64,000 nucleotides of DNA from Acidobacteriota bacterium (GTDB lineage: Bacteria > Acidobacteriota > Blastocatellia > Pyrinomonadales > Pyrinomonadaceae), in contig JAHBSL010000011.1 of the NCBI GenBank assembly GCA_019639135.1, positions 62,001 to 126,000 on the forward strand, written 5' to 3'. This document shows, piece after piece, positions 17,001-25,226 of this stretch. The position numbers and the translations under genes were made by a program. Under the pieces are notes generated by a model that ran no database searches, had not been told where the DNA came from, and saw only the letters and a program-made list of their open reading frames with translations. The first letter of the stretch is position 1; every line of letters begins with the position of its first letter.

Positions 17001-18337
17001 CTTCCGCCTTTCGTACGCGTCACGCTCAGCGAGAATTTTATATTCTCCGCCTGCGATTTCGCCGCGTTCTGGCTGACGATTATTTCATATTCACCGTCCT
17101 CGGCCAGCACTTCGTCAAAGACGATTCCGCCCGGAGCCCCTTCGGTCGTCCCATTCGGCCGGCGGACTATTCCGACCATCACCGGGCCTTCCGCGCCGTT
17201 CCATTCGGCGGCCTCGATCTTGACCGTAACCCGCTCGCCTGCTGTCCCGGTGAACATATACCGCTTTCGGTCGTCGAAAAAGACGAGCGTTCCGGACATC
17301 ACCGCCGACATCATCCCGCCCTTAAGGTCGATCGCCTCGACCGGCAGCACGGCATCGCGATATTCATTGTCCGCCCCGCCCCGTGCGTCGGTTCCGGCAT
17401 TCTTGCCTTCCGATTCGAACCTGATCCGCTCGAAGCCCTTTAGCCCGCGGACGATGACGCGCCCGTTGCTCGGGTCCTTGACCGCAACCGCAAACGGAAC
17501 GCCATCGGCCAATCTCCATTCGACCCGGCCGACCGCCTTCAGCTTATCAAGCCCGAAGCTTAGGATCGGCTCTTCCCAATCGCGGGTCGCATCGGCAACG
17601 TTGAGCTGATAGATCGTCGCGGCATCGAAGTAATGAACCTGAAATCCGCCCGGCCCTTTGCAGAACGTCGAGACGTGCCCGCCTTCCTCGCCGCCTTTCT
17701 CTTCGCAGCCCTTTGTGAGGTCGGTGTAAACGCTCGTGAACTTAGGCGTTCGCTTGGCAGTTTGATCCGCTGCGGCCCCATCAATGTCGATCGTGAAGAT
17801 ATAGGCATCGGCCGAATACTTGTTGGTTCTCGAGGTCCCTTGGGCATACACGCCGGCCATATCGTCCTTGCCGAGAATTCGCATCTCGATCCCTGCCGGG
17901 TGGTTTGTGAAGGTCACATACTCGCGGGACTCGATCTCACTTCTGATGATCTGTTTAACCTTGCCGTAGATCTTCTCAGCCTCGGCGACCGTCATTCCCG
18001 GATGAACTCCCGCCGCCGTCCGGTAGCTTTTATCCCAGACCATTATGTACTCGACCTTCGCTTTTTCGTCGATCCTCGCATCCCGGTCTTCCTCGCCCGC
18101 AAAGATCGTCATAACGATCTCCTCGCCGCTCTTCACAGCGATCAACGCAATGCCCTCGCCGTCGCTCGTTCGCTCAAGCTTCAGCGGAGCGACCGCTTTC
18201 CGCACCTCAGCGACCGTCATCCCGATCTTGACCGCTCCCGCACTTTCTCCCGTGATCACCGCCGACTGTGCCGCCGCCGCAAAAATACTCACCGTTATCA
18301 CCAAGATCCCGAATACGCCCGTTTTTACCGCTTTCAT
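16997..18337 (-). CDS. Exported hypothetical protein (446 aa)
   Basis: Function not recognised. A Sec signal peptide (VFGILVITVSIFAAAAQSA) is followed by two similar segments each containing a GMTVAEV/GMTVAEAEK motif (VKIGMTVAEVRKAVAPL and VHPGMTVAEAEKIYGK). Such motifs recur in small periplasmic beta proteins where they mark a repeated domain. The C-terminal 130 residues look like a beta-sandwich (GTLVFFDDRKRYMFTGTAGERVTVKIEAAEW...EYEIIVSQ), similar to bacterial pre-peptidase-like domains. Envelope location is likely. It is transcribed toward the protease gene. Confidence 0.75.
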   Translation of the reverse strand: MKAVKTGVFGILVITVSIFAAAAQSAVITGESAGAVKIGMTVAEVRKAVAPLKLERTSDGEGIALIAVKSGEEIVMTIFAGEEDRDARIDEKAKVEYIMVWDKSYRTAAGVHPGMTVAEAEKIYGKVKQIIRSEIESREYVTFTNHPAGIEMRILGKDDMAGVYAQGTSRTNKYSADAYIFTIDIDGAAADQTAKRTPKFTSVYTDLTKGCEEKGGEEGGHVSTFCKGPGGFQVHYFDAATIYQLNVADATRDWEEPILSFGLDKLKAVGRVEWRLADGVPFAVAVKDPSNGRVIVRGLKGFERIRFESEGKNAGTDARGGADNEYRDAVLPVEAIDLKGGMMSAVMSGTLVFFDDRKRYMFTGTAGERVTVKIEAAEWNGAEGPVMVGIVRRPNGTTEGAPGGIVFDEVLAEDGEYEIIVSQNAAKSQAENIKFSLSVTRTKGGS

Positions 18338-18471
18338 CTCATCCTCCTTTATTGCTCAGATTTTGCTTTAGCTTTTCCGACCGCTCTCGCGCCCTTGTTT
18401 AACTGAACGGGGCAACCCTTCAGGGCTTGCATTCTATATCAAAAAGAGTAGATTTCCGCTGGAGGATCGTG

Positions 18472-19140
18472 ATGAATACCCGCAAAATATTCTTGAACAC
18501 GCTGATCGCATCTGTTGCATTAAGCGCGGCAATCGGTATCGTCGTTATCCTCGCCGGGAGCTTCGGCGAGTTTGAGGTCCGCGTTCTGATGACCACGCTG
18601 ACCGTCACCGCAACGAGCATTCTCGGTCTCGCCTGCGGTGCATATTACGAGTCGGGCCGCGGCCGCCGGCTTCCGCTTGCCGGCATTGCTCTTTCCGTCA
18701 TATCGGCCCTCGCACTTTTCCTCATTATCTGGAATGTGCTCGATGATAACGAGACCTATATCAAATCGACGGTAACGCTGGTTATCGCGGCCATCGTCGC
18801 CTCGCACCTCTCGCTGCTCTGCCTCGCACTTCTCGACCGCCGATTTGCCTGGAGCTATCCATTCGCCGCGACCTGCGACCTCCTGCTCGCAGCGATCATT
18901 CTTTACTTGATGTGGTTCGAACCGGAAGGCGAGAGCGACCTCGTTTTCCGCACGATGGGCGTTCTTTCGATCCTCATCGCCGCCGTTACGGTCGTAACGC
19001 CCGTCTTTCATCGATTGAGTACCGGCGAGGATGAAGTGGAGAAGATCGACGAAGAGATCGCTGCTCTAAAACAGCGAATCGAAGAACTCGAAAAACGGAA
19101 GATCGAAACCCTCGATGACCAGTCAGAACCCACTACGTAA
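18472..19140 (+). CDS. Multi-pass membrane protein with C-terminal coiled coil
   Basis: 222 residues from the ATG at 18472, preceded by GGAGG at 18461-18465; an upstream in-frame ATG at 18427 is less likely. About six hydrophobic helices (for example LIASVALSAAIGIVVILAG, LAGIALSVISALALFLIIW, VTLVIAAIVASHLSLLCLALL, LLLAAIILYLMWF, VLSILIAAVTVVTPVF) are followed by a heptad-rich tail EKIDEEIAALKQRIEELEKRK. No family recognised; the tail suggests oligomerisation or partner binding on the cytoplasmic side. Confidence 0.75.
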   Translation: MNTRKIFLNTLIASVALSAAIGIVVILAGSFGEFEVRVLMTTLTVTATSILGLACGAYYESGRGRRLPLAGIALSVISALALFLIIWNVLDDNETYIKSTVTLVIAAIVASHLSLLCLALLDRRFAWSYPFAATCDLLLAAIILYLMWFEPEGESDLVFRTMGVLSILIAAVTVVTPVFHRLSTGEDEVEKIDEEIAALKQRIEELEKRKIETLDDQSEPTT

Positions 19141-19156
19141 GCGGGCAGCCAGTTCG

Positions 19157-19588
19157 CTAAATCGCAAGCGGATCGATCAGCTTCAGGCCTTGAAACGATC
19201 TGTAGTCTCGGTCAGTCGTTACCACTGTTGCTCCATGTTCGATCGCAAGAGCTGCAATATGCGCGTCCGCCAATCGTGCACCGGAGATTCCCGTCTCCTC
19301 AACCAACTTGCGAAATATCGCGAGATGCTCGGTGCCTGGATCGATTAGTCTCGAAACCGGGGTAGAAAGTAGCGCGTCTGCAATGTCCATTGCCTCCCGG
19401 GCGGTCAGAACATTTGGCATCACCTTGACCGTAGTCACGATTCGGATCAAGCCCATTATTGTGTGCCACGAGAAACACACCGGAGCGTTGCCGTTCATCG
19501 CAGTTTCAAGCCATCGTGCACATGACGAATGCTGGGGAGCATCCAAATTATAAGCGTAAACAAGAACGTTGATATCGGGAAAAAGCAT
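19157..19588 (-). CDS. vapC: PIN-domain toxin (VapC-like ribonuclease)
   Basis: A 143-residue PIN domain. Acidic residues expected at the metal site are seen in the N-terminal LFPDINVLVYA (D5) and in the C-terminal LADAHIAALAIEHGATVVTTDRDYRSF (D of LADAH and TDRD). VapC-type proteins cleave specific RNAs. It lies 10 bp downstream of a small DNA-binding-type antitoxin on the same strand, the standard antitoxin-toxin order. Confidence 0.88.
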   Translation of the reverse strand: MLFPDINVLVYAYNLDAPQHSSCARWLETAMNGNAPVCFSWHTIMGLIRIVTTVKVMPNVLTAREAMDIADALLSTPVSRLIDPGTEHLAIFRKLVEETGISGARLADAHIAALAIEHGATVVTTDRDYRSFQGLKLIDPLAI

Positions 19589-19598
19589 ATGCTCAGGC

Positions 19599-19874
19599 TT
19601 ATTTCTTTCGGCGGTCTTTTCTTATGAATTCTTCGCTATCGAGCCGTGCTACTAACTCACTCGTTTTGTCGTAATTTATGTGTTCATAAACACCAAGAGA
19701 CTTGGCCATAACCTTAAAGGGCTTTCGTTTTTTCACGGCACGTGCTTCTTGATAATATCTGCCCGAGCGGATGAGATCGTTAACTGCTTCCTTAAAGGAC
19801 TTTCCGCTCCCCGCCTGCATCTCATCTCGGATCGTCTTCACTACATCGTCGTCCAATGTTATCGTCGTTCTCAT
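19599..19874 (-). CDS. vapB: VapB-type antitoxin (ribbon-helix-helix)
   Basis: 91 residues starting MRTTITLDDDVVKTIRDEM, the typical RHH beta-strand and first helix, followed by GSGKSFKEAVNDLIRSGRYYQ. The basic and acidic C-terminus (KKRKPFKVMAKSLGVYEH...LDSEEFIRKDRRKK) is the likely toxin-binding tail. Expected to neutralise the adjacent PIN toxin and repress its own promoter. A perfect 16-bp palindrome lies 40 bp upstream. Confidence 0.85.
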   Translation of the reverse strand: MRTTITLDDDVVKTIRDEMQAGSGKSFKEAVNDLIRSGRYYQEARAVKKRKPFKVMAKSLGVYEHINYDKTSELVARLDSEEFIRKDRRKK

Positions 19875-19914
19875 AGTTCAATTGTAGTGATTTGATGCAT
19901 TGATGTCTATAGAA

Positions 19915-19930
19915 AAGCATCATGATGCTT
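19915..19930. promoter_or_regulatory. Perfect 16-bp palindrome, possible vapBC operator or queC terminator element
   Basis: AAGCATCATGATGCTT is fully self-complementary. It overlaps the queC stop codon and lies about 40 bp upstream of vapB. The word GCATCA recurs nearer vapB (ATGCATCAAA on the vapB strand, near 19889-19898), as for an autoregulatory operator. No loop is present, so it is a weak terminator candidate. Confidence 0.4.
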
Positions 19931-20627
19931 GATAAGATATAGGGTCTTTGATACCGGCTTGTTCGAATCCCCTAAGCCGCAGCGCGCAGGAATCGCACGT
20001 GCCGCAGGCGAGCGTTTCATTACGATAGCAGGACCAGGTGAGGTGAAACGGAGCTCCGAGTTCGATTCCTTTTTTCACGATCTGGGCCTTTGAAAGATGA
20101 ATGATCGGCGTTCGAATTTCAATGTGCGTGTCGGGCTTTGTACCGGTGTTTATCGTTTGCTGAAATGCCTCGTAAAACTCCGGCCGGCAATCCGGATAAC
20201 CGCTCGAATCTTCAGCAACCGCACCGATGTAGATGCTCGTCGCCCCCAGCACCTCCGCCCAGCTCGTCGCGATCGAAAGCATGTTCGCATTGCGAAACGG
20301 CACATAACTCGTCGGTATTTCCGTCGAGTCAAGATCGGCGTCCGTCACGGCAATGCCGGCATCCGTCAACGATGAACCGCCGATCTTTGCGAGGTATTCG
20401 ATCGAAACATCCAGCCGTTTCGCGACGCCAAAATGATCCGCTATATCGTTGAACGCCCGCCGCTCGCGAGCCTCCGTCCGCTGGCCATATGAGATATGAA
20501 GCAACGCGAGTTCGTCGCTCTCAGCGGCAGCGATAGCCGCCGTAACGCACGAATCCATTCCTCCTGAAACGAGGACGACAGCGACGCGGCGAGTGTCGGA
20601 CGCGGGGACGCGGGGATTCGGCATCAT
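19920..20627 (-). CDS. queC: 7-cyano-7-deazaguanine synthase
   Basis: Makes preQ0 from 7-carboxy-7-deazaguanine, ATP and ammonia for queuosine or related deazapurines. 235 residues: PP-loop LVSGGMDSCVTAA (about 16-28), the internal QRTEARERRAF region, VPFRNANMLSIATSWAE, and the zinc-binding C-terminus CYRNETLACGTCDSC. Residues 5-10 (PRVPAS) are encoded by two copies of an 8-bp repeat (20599-20614), so the N-terminus is unusual. The start overlaps the stop of the four-helix-bundle gene (ATGA). queE lies about 1.6 kb upstream on the same strand. Confidence 0.95.
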   Translation of the reverse strand: MMPNPRVPASDTRRVAVVLVSGGMDSCVTAAIAAAESDELALLHISYGQRTEARERRAFNDIADHFGVAKRLDVSIEYLAKIGGSSLTDAGIAVTDADLDSTEIPTSYVPFRNANMLSIATSWAEVLGATSIYIGAVAEDSSGYPDCRPEFYEAFQQTINTGTKPDTHIEIRTPIIHLSKAQIVKKGIELGAPFHLTWSCYRNETLACGTCDSCALRLRGFEQAGIKDPISYQAS

Positions 20628-21010
20628 TTATTTTGCTTTACCGTCCATTTCTCAGGTTCAGAATGCATCTTCGTCAATTGCCCAAGAATTAGGTCGTATC
20701 GTCCATCAAGGTCTGCAAATGTCTCGTCAGAAATATATCGACATCGTAACGAAAACTCGAGCCATACTCTTGTTTCGTCTGACTCGCTTTCTGCGTCTGA
20801 AAGCTTGCTGACAAAATGTGCCGGGTAACGACGCTTCCTCCAAGCCTCTGCAATGTTCGCGCAGACTGCCCGCGACGAACGCCGCATCTGATCGACGAGT
20901 GAGTACTTTTCCTCCGGGGGAAAAGATCTTGATATTTCGAAGATCCGCATCGCACATTCAAACGATGATTGGTAAACTCGCAACTCGCGATAACTCCGAA
21001 TGCTTGGCAT
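20624..21010 (-). CDS. Four-helix bundle protein (S23 / rRNA intervening-sequence family)
   Basis: 128 residues with the family hallmarks RSYRELRVYQSSFECAMRIFEISRSFP, EKYSLVDQMRRSSRAVCANIAEAW and the C-terminal helices. Members occur inside 23S rRNA intervening sequences of some bacteria and as free genes in many others. Their function is unknown, though nucleic-acid binding has been suggested. Here it is free-standing and overlaps queC by 4 bp (translational coupling). Its upstream spacer is a 12-unit octamer array. Confidence 0.85.
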   Translation of the reverse strand: MPSIRSYRELRVYQSSFECAMRIFEISRSFPPEEKYSLVDQMRRSSRAVCANIAEAWRKRRYPAHFVSKLSDAESESDETRVWLEFSLRCRYISDETFADLDGRYDLILGQLTKMHSEPEKWTVKQNK

Positions 21011-21081
21011 TTCGACGATTCACTCCCACGTTCTATTTGCGGGTAATTTTCCAAAGGCTTTGCATTTCTAGCTTCCAGGTC

Positions 21082-21177
21082 TCCGCGTCCCCGCGTCCCC
21101 GCGTCTCCGTGTCCCCGTGTCCCTGCGTCTCCGTGTCCCCGCGTCCCCGCGTCTCCGTGTCCCCGTGTCCCCGCGTC
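21082..21177. repeat. Octamer tandem array, 12 units (YCCGYGTC)
   Basis: Twelve consecutive 8-nt words of the form TCCGCGTC / CCCGCGTC / TCCGTGTC / CCCGTGTC. The first six and last six units form two 48-bp blocks differing at two positions only. It fills the gap between the beta-lactamase-like gene and the four-helix-bundle gene. The same word on the other strand (GACGCGGA) builds the nrdJ insert. Confidence 0.85.
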
Positions 21178-21181
21178 GCTT

Positions 21182-22093
21182 CTACCGCGCCAAACCTTCC
21201 TGCAAAGTTTGCGAGAGTCTCCAGATCAGCTCATTTCCCATGTCGTCCATTATGTATTGCACGACCGGCATGTCATCGACCGTTATCGCCATCGCGATGC
21301 GTCCGCGGCGTGTGTAAACTATGCCGACGTCCGAACGCAGCCGGTCGAGTGAACCTGACTTTGACGCGACCGGAACCGTGTCGAGCGAGTTACGGCCGAT
21401 GCCGTCCTTGTATTGCTGCCGTTTCAGTATCGCGATCATCTCGGCCGATGCTTCCTTCGAGACGACCTCGCCTTTCTCCAGCATCTCAAGCAGCCTGACC
21501 ATATCCCGCGGCGATGAACGCCCGATGCCGAAGAGCTTGTTGACCGGCTCGTCCCATGCCTTTGCGTCACCGCCGCCGCCGATCTTGCGGAGCGAGAGCG
21601 TGTCGTTCAGCCCGAGCTTTGCCATAAAGTCGTTCACCGAGTTGCTCGACACCTTGTCCAAAATGACGTTCGTCGCCGTGTTGTCCGATTGGACTATCAT
21701 CAGCGTCATCGCCGTTTTCACATCTATCTTCGTGCCGTCCGTAAACTCGAAAAGAATGCCCGAACCGCCTACCTTTACTTCCTTGGTTATCTCTATCGGG
21801 TCTGCCCACGCGATCTTGCCCTCTGCGACCTGCCGAAAGACCTCGGTCATTATCGGCAGCTTGATCGTGCTCGCCGTCCGCACCTGCTCATCGGCCCGCA
21901 TTCCGTATTCTTTGCCAGTGTCAAGATTCTTGGCATAGATCCAGACCTTGCCCTTAAAGTCGCCGATCTCAGCCTTGATCCGCTCATCAAGCGAAGGCCC
22001 CGCGGGGCTTCCAGCCGGCTGCGGCCTCGCTTGGGCCATCGCCGCAACCGCAACGAAGGCCAACAACACTGCAACGAAAGTGATCTTTTTCAT
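21182..22093 (-). CDS. Class A beta-lactamase-like serine hydrolase
   Basis: 303 residues with a signal peptide (ITFVAVLLAFVAVAAMAQA). The serine-hydrolase motifs are present: S75-T-I-K78 (TASTIKLP), S136-D-N138 (VQSDNTATN) and K245-S-G247 (VASKSGSLD). The omega loop does not show the canonical ExELN; the nearest match is WDEPVN at 180-185, so the deacylating acid may be D181 or E182 or may be lacking. It could be a true beta-lactamase or a peptidoglycan or ester hydrolase of the same fold. Periplasmic. Resistance cannot be inferred. Confidence 0.85.
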   Translation of the reverse strand: MKKITFVAVLLAFVAVAAMAQARPQPAGSPAGPSLDERIKAEIGDFKGKVWIYAKNLDTGKEYGMRADEQVRTASTIKLPIMTEVFRQVAEGKIAWADPIEITKEVKVGGSGILFEFTDGTKIDVKTAMTLMIVQSDNTATNVILDKVSSNSVNDFMAKLGLNDTLSLRKIGGGGDAKAWDEPVNKLFGIGRSSPRDMVRLLEMLEKGEVVSKEASAEMIAILKRQQYKDGIGRNSLDTVPVASKSGSLDRLRSDVGIVYTRRGRIAMAITVDDMPVVQYIMDDMGNELIWRLSQTLQEGLAR

Positions 22094-22222
22094 ATGAATA
22101 TCTACCGAAGCGTCTCGAAAAAATTGTCAATTGAAAATTGGATCATTGGAAATTGGGAGAACAAAGCGAGTTCCGGCTTTGCGATCGTCCCGCATTCGTT
22201 TTCAAAGTACGTTTCACAACTT

Positions 22223-22253
22223 ACTATTCACTATTCACTATTCACTATTCACT
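22223..22253. repeat. Heptamer tandem repeat (ACTATTC)4
   Basis: Four perfect ACTATTC units plus a partial fifth, directly after the queE stop on the reverse strand. Nearby 22130-22162 holds degenerate AATTGGA-like words. One of several 7-nt tandem arrays in the spacers. Confidence 0.8.
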
Positions 22254-22257
22254 AGGT

Positions 22258-22971
22258 CTAAACCCCGTGAACGTCGGGCCCCCAAATGTATTTGTGAAGC
22301 TGAAGGTTGAGCCGGACCCTGATCCCGCTCGCCGCGACCGCTTCGGCGATCTCAGCCAGATTTTCGACTCCGAAGACCGGCGAGATCAAAATCTCCTTCG
22401 CTCGTTTTTCGAGATGATACTCAGCGATCACTCCCTTCGCAAACTCCCAGTCTGCAAGATCCGCGACCACGAACTTCACCTCATCGCGGTCCGGCCGGAG
22501 CCTCTCGAGGTTTGGCCAATAATTCCGCTCGGCCTCTCCCGACCCGGGACATTTCACGTCGAGTATGACCTTCGCTCGCGGGTCGACCGGCTCGGTCGAG
22601 ACATATCCGCCCGTTTCTATCAGCACCTCATACCCGCGGTCGCAAAGCTCGGCGATGAACGGAAATACATTCTTCTGCGCAAGCGGCTCGCCGCCCGTTA
22701 CCTCAACTAGCGGACAGCCGAATTCCCCAAGCCGCTCGAAGATCTGCTCAAAGCTCATCCGCTCGCCGCCGGTGAAGGTATATTCGCTGTCGCACCAAAC
22801 GCACCGCATCGGGCAGCCCGTCAGCCGCACGAAAGCGCACGGCCGCCCCGCATGCGACGACTCGCCCTGCACCGAAAGAAAGATTTCCGTGATCCGCAAC
22901 TCATTGGCAGCGTTGATCCTGGACGATGCTTTTATACTGCCGTCATTCTCACTGACGGTAACTCCTGCCAT
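22258..22971 (-). CDS. queE: 7-carboxy-7-deazaguanine synthase
   Basis: Radical SAM enzyme converting 6-carboxy-tetrahydropterin to 7-carboxy-7-deazaguanine, one step before QueC. About 237 residues. FLSVQGESSHAGRPCAFVRLTGC leads into the cluster motif CPMRCVWC (CxxxCxxC), and FECPLVEVTGGEPL-like glycine-rich SAM motif and LQLHKYIWGPDVHGV end are typical. The first 25 residues (MAGVTVSENDGSIKAS) are extra, and a shorter start is possible. QueC is about 1.6 kb downstream; QueD and FolE-type genes are not in the window. Confidence 0.94.
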   Translation of the reverse strand: MAGVTVSENDGSIKASSRINAANELRITEIFLSVQGESSHAGRPCAFVRLTGCPMRCVWCDSEYTFTGGERMSFEQIFERLGEFGCPLVEVTGGEPLAQKNVFPFIAELCDRGYEVLIETGGYVSTEPVDPRAKVILDVKCPGSGEAERNYWPNLERLRPDRDEVKFVVADLADWEFAKGVIAEYHLEKRAKEILISPVFGVENLAEIAEAVAASGIRVRLNLQLHKYIWGPDVHGV

Positions 22972-23187
22972 TTCGCTAGTTTGCCATAAGCCGACTCTAG
23001 CACAGAACCCTGAGTCGCCATTCCCGTGTAACTCTTCGGGCCGACCTAAGATTTCACCGTATTGCTCCGCTGCTTGGGTTTCGCTGCAAAAGGTGGACCG
23101 AAAATTCTGTTTACGGCGTTTGCTTGAGATGCTAGACTTTATTATTGAGAAGTCGTTAGATCCTTCACAGAATTTCTTGATTACCCC

Positions 23188-23985
23188 ATGAAGATCCTAC
23201 TTATCAAATGCTCATTTCTGCTTTGCCTTTTCGTTCTTGCAGCCGATGCTCAGGTCAATAGGCACACGCTTCGCGAACGTTTGGTCATCCAAGATTTGTC
23301 ACGAGTTGGCGCCGCTCAGGTGACATACTTGTCCATGATCGACATTGGCCAATACGCACCCTCACTCGCTCGTCTCCATGAGGTCGGTCTGATCGATGCA
23401 GCATTGGCAGGCGGTGAAAAATACGGCTATTCGTTTGCGCTTCATACCGTGATAGGTTCTCCCGGTAATCCACCAAGCTTTTCCATAAGTGCGACGCCGC
23501 GAGTTTATGGGCGACTGGGGGTTCGGTCGTTCTTCTATAGTCCTGAAGGGTTGTTTCGCGGAGGTGATCTTGGCGGGCGGCCCGCGACTGCAAATGACCC
23601 GATCCTTGAAGACGACGCTTGCACGAACGGCGGCCTCCTTTTGAACGAGCAGTGCATCATCCAGACATTGCGGATCATCGGTGGAGCACAGTTGATGTAT
23701 GCAAATACCGAAGGAGCCGGTAACTTTGCGACCCTTAGCACCCTCGGCAACATTGGGTTGTTAGACAGACGCACGGCCAGCGGAGTTCTCCGCGGATATC
23801 TACTGAGCGTTTCTTTCACAAACGCCACACCTACCGAACCGGCGAGATTCACGGTTTTTGCAGTTCCGCAGATATACGGGGCAACGGGGACTCGCTCATT
23901 CAGGATCGATACCGATAATGTACTTCGTGGAGCAGACCGACAGGGCGGCCCGGCCGCCCCGGACGACCCACCCGTAAACTATTAA
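23188..23985 (+). CDS. Secreted protein with two tandem pilin-like globular domains
   Basis: 265 residues. A Sec-type signal (LLIKCSFLLCLFVLAADAQ) is followed by two homologous units. Unit 1 (about 30-135) has DLSRVGAAQVTYLSM...GQYAPSLARLHEVGLIDAALAGGEKYGYSF...RVYGRLGVRSFFYSPEGLFRGG. Unit 2 (about 155-265) has TLRIIGGAQLMYANT...GNFATLSTLGNIGLLDRRTASGVLRGYLLSV...QIYGATGTRSFRIDTDNVLRGA. This pattern matches the globular part of acidobacterial pseudopilin-like proteins, but the N-terminal pilin helix and prepilin cleavage site are absent. Family recognition is by pattern only; function unknown. Confidence 0.72.
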   Translation: MKILLIKCSFLLCLFVLAADAQVNRHTLRERLVIQDLSRVGAAQVTYLSMIDIGQYAPSLARLHEVGLIDAALAGGEKYGYSFALHTVIGSPGNPPSFSISATPRVYGRLGVRSFFYSPEGLFRGGDLGGRPATANDPILEDDACTNGGLLLNEQCIIQTLRIIGGAQLMYANTEGAGNFATLSTLGNIGLLDRRTASGVLRGYLLSVSFTNATPTEPARFTVFAVPQIYGATGTRSFRIDTDNVLRGADRQGGPAAPDDPPVNY

Positions 23986-24000
23986 GCTCTTGTCGTTTTT

Positions 24001-24891
24001 TTAGCCGATCGTTTCAAGCAGATTCTCAAGGTCGGCGACGGTGAGCTTGTACGTCTCATTACAAAAGCCGCAATTCATCACTGCTCCGTTATCCTCCGCC
24101 AGCATCGCCCTCACCTCGTCCTCGCCCAGAGCGGCGATCATCGACGCCGCCTTTTCAAGCGAGCAGGTACACTGAAAACTGACCGGTCGTTCGTCAAGCA
24201 CCTCAAAATCGATCACGCCCAAAGCCACGCGGGCAAGGTCCTCCGGGCCGGCACCTTCTTTCACCAGCTCGGTCACATGCGGAGCCCGGCTGACCGTGTC
24301 CTCGATCATCGTCACGATGTGGTCGTTCGCACCAGGCATCATCTGTATCAGCACACCGCCCGAGGCAGCAACGAACGGCTCCGAATTTTGGAGCAGAACG
24401 CCGAGCAGGACCGCCGAGGGGATCTGCTCGGATTTCGCCAGATAGTAGGCAAAATCCTCGGCGATCTCGCCCGAGACGATCGGTACCGAGCCGACGTAAG
24501 GCTCCGGCCGGAAGCCGATCTCGAAACCGGCCTCGCGGATGACGACGAAAGTCCCTTCGCCAACGATCCCGCTTACGTCAAATTTTCCATTGGCTTTCGG
24601 CGGCGGCTCGGCGATCGGGTTCTTTACGAAACCGCGAACCGTGCCGATCTTTGTCGCCTCGGCCGTGATGCCGCCGACCTCGCCGCTGCAGTCGATCTTT
24701 GCCGTCAACCGGTCAAATTCCTTTATTGTCGAACCGAGCAGCAGCGTCCCCGTAAGCATTCGCCCGAGTGCGGCGGAAACGGTAGGCGAGGTTCCGTGTC
24801 GCCGGATCGCCTCGGCAACTATGCCCGTGGTCACCGCTGAGATGACGCGGACCGTTCCATCGGCCGCCGTCGCATGTATCAACTTGTCCAT
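24001..24891 (-). CDS. hslO: Redox-regulated chaperone Hsp33
   Basis: 296 residues. Holdase chaperone activated by oxidation of its zinc cysteines, which are visible as CxC (FQCTCSLEKAA, about 238) and CxxC (MNCGFCNETY, about 272) near the C-terminus. The N-terminal domain shows VRVISAVTTGIVAEAIRRHGTSPT and LLGSTIKEFDRLTAKIDCSGEVGG, typical of the family. Cytoplasmic. It is convergent with the pilin-like gene. Confidence 0.95.
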   Translation of the reverse strand: MDKLIHATAADGTVRVISAVTTGIVAEAIRRHGTSPTVSAALGRMLTGTLLLGSTIKEFDRLTAKIDCSGEVGGITAEATKIGTVRGFVKNPIAEPPPKANGKFDVSGIVGEGTFVVIREAGFEIGFRPEPYVGSVPIVSGEIAEDFAYYLAKSEQIPSAVLLGVLLQNSEPFVAASGGVLIQMMPGANDHIVTMIEDTVSRAPHVTELVKEGAGPEDLARVALGVIDFEVLDERPVSFQCTCSLEKAASMIAALGEDEVRAMLAEDNGAVMNCGFCNETYKLTVADLENLLETIG

Positions 24892-25020
24892 TAGTTAGAG
24901 TGTCGGAAATGGCCTTTGCCAAAGTCAAACCGGCCGCCGCATGACAAGATTTTTCGGCATCGACGGAACTTAAGCTATTACATTAACTTACGGCCGCAGG
25001 TGTTGCTTTTATTGCAGTTA

Positions 25021-25075
25021 CCACAATATATGGTGTGAAAAAGTTCTTGACATTACTAGATTTCGGGGTTAGGAT
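25021..25075 (+). promoter_or_regulatory. NrdR-like box and sigma70-type promoter of nrdJ
   Basis: CCACAATATATGGTGT (25021-25036) closely matches the NrdR-box pattern (ACACwATATaTwGTGT). It sits directly before TTGACA (25047-25052), a 17-bp spacer and TAGGAT (25070-25075). The leader of about 145 nt before the nrdJ ATG contains GC-rich complementary segments (CCGAAGC near 25118 with GCTTCGG near 25162). Only one NrdR-type box was seen; pairs are more usual. The rest of the 24892-25226 gap shows nothing else clear. Confidence 0.65.
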
Positions 25076-25226
25076 TTGAAGCACTCGGGACGAGTTCCCC
25101 TTTACGGCAATAGACCCGGCCGGCTCCGAAGCCTTTCGATCGATTTTTCCAGCTTCGCCCGCTTCGGATAGAAACTCCGGCCCAAAAGCCTTAAAATCTA
25201 ACTTACGTTAAGAGGAGAAACGGAGA

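Noticed and set aside
23188-23985. Type IV pilin
   Set aside because: No prepilin peptidase site (G-F/M-E) or long N-terminal hydrophobic helix; a Sec-type signal is present instead.
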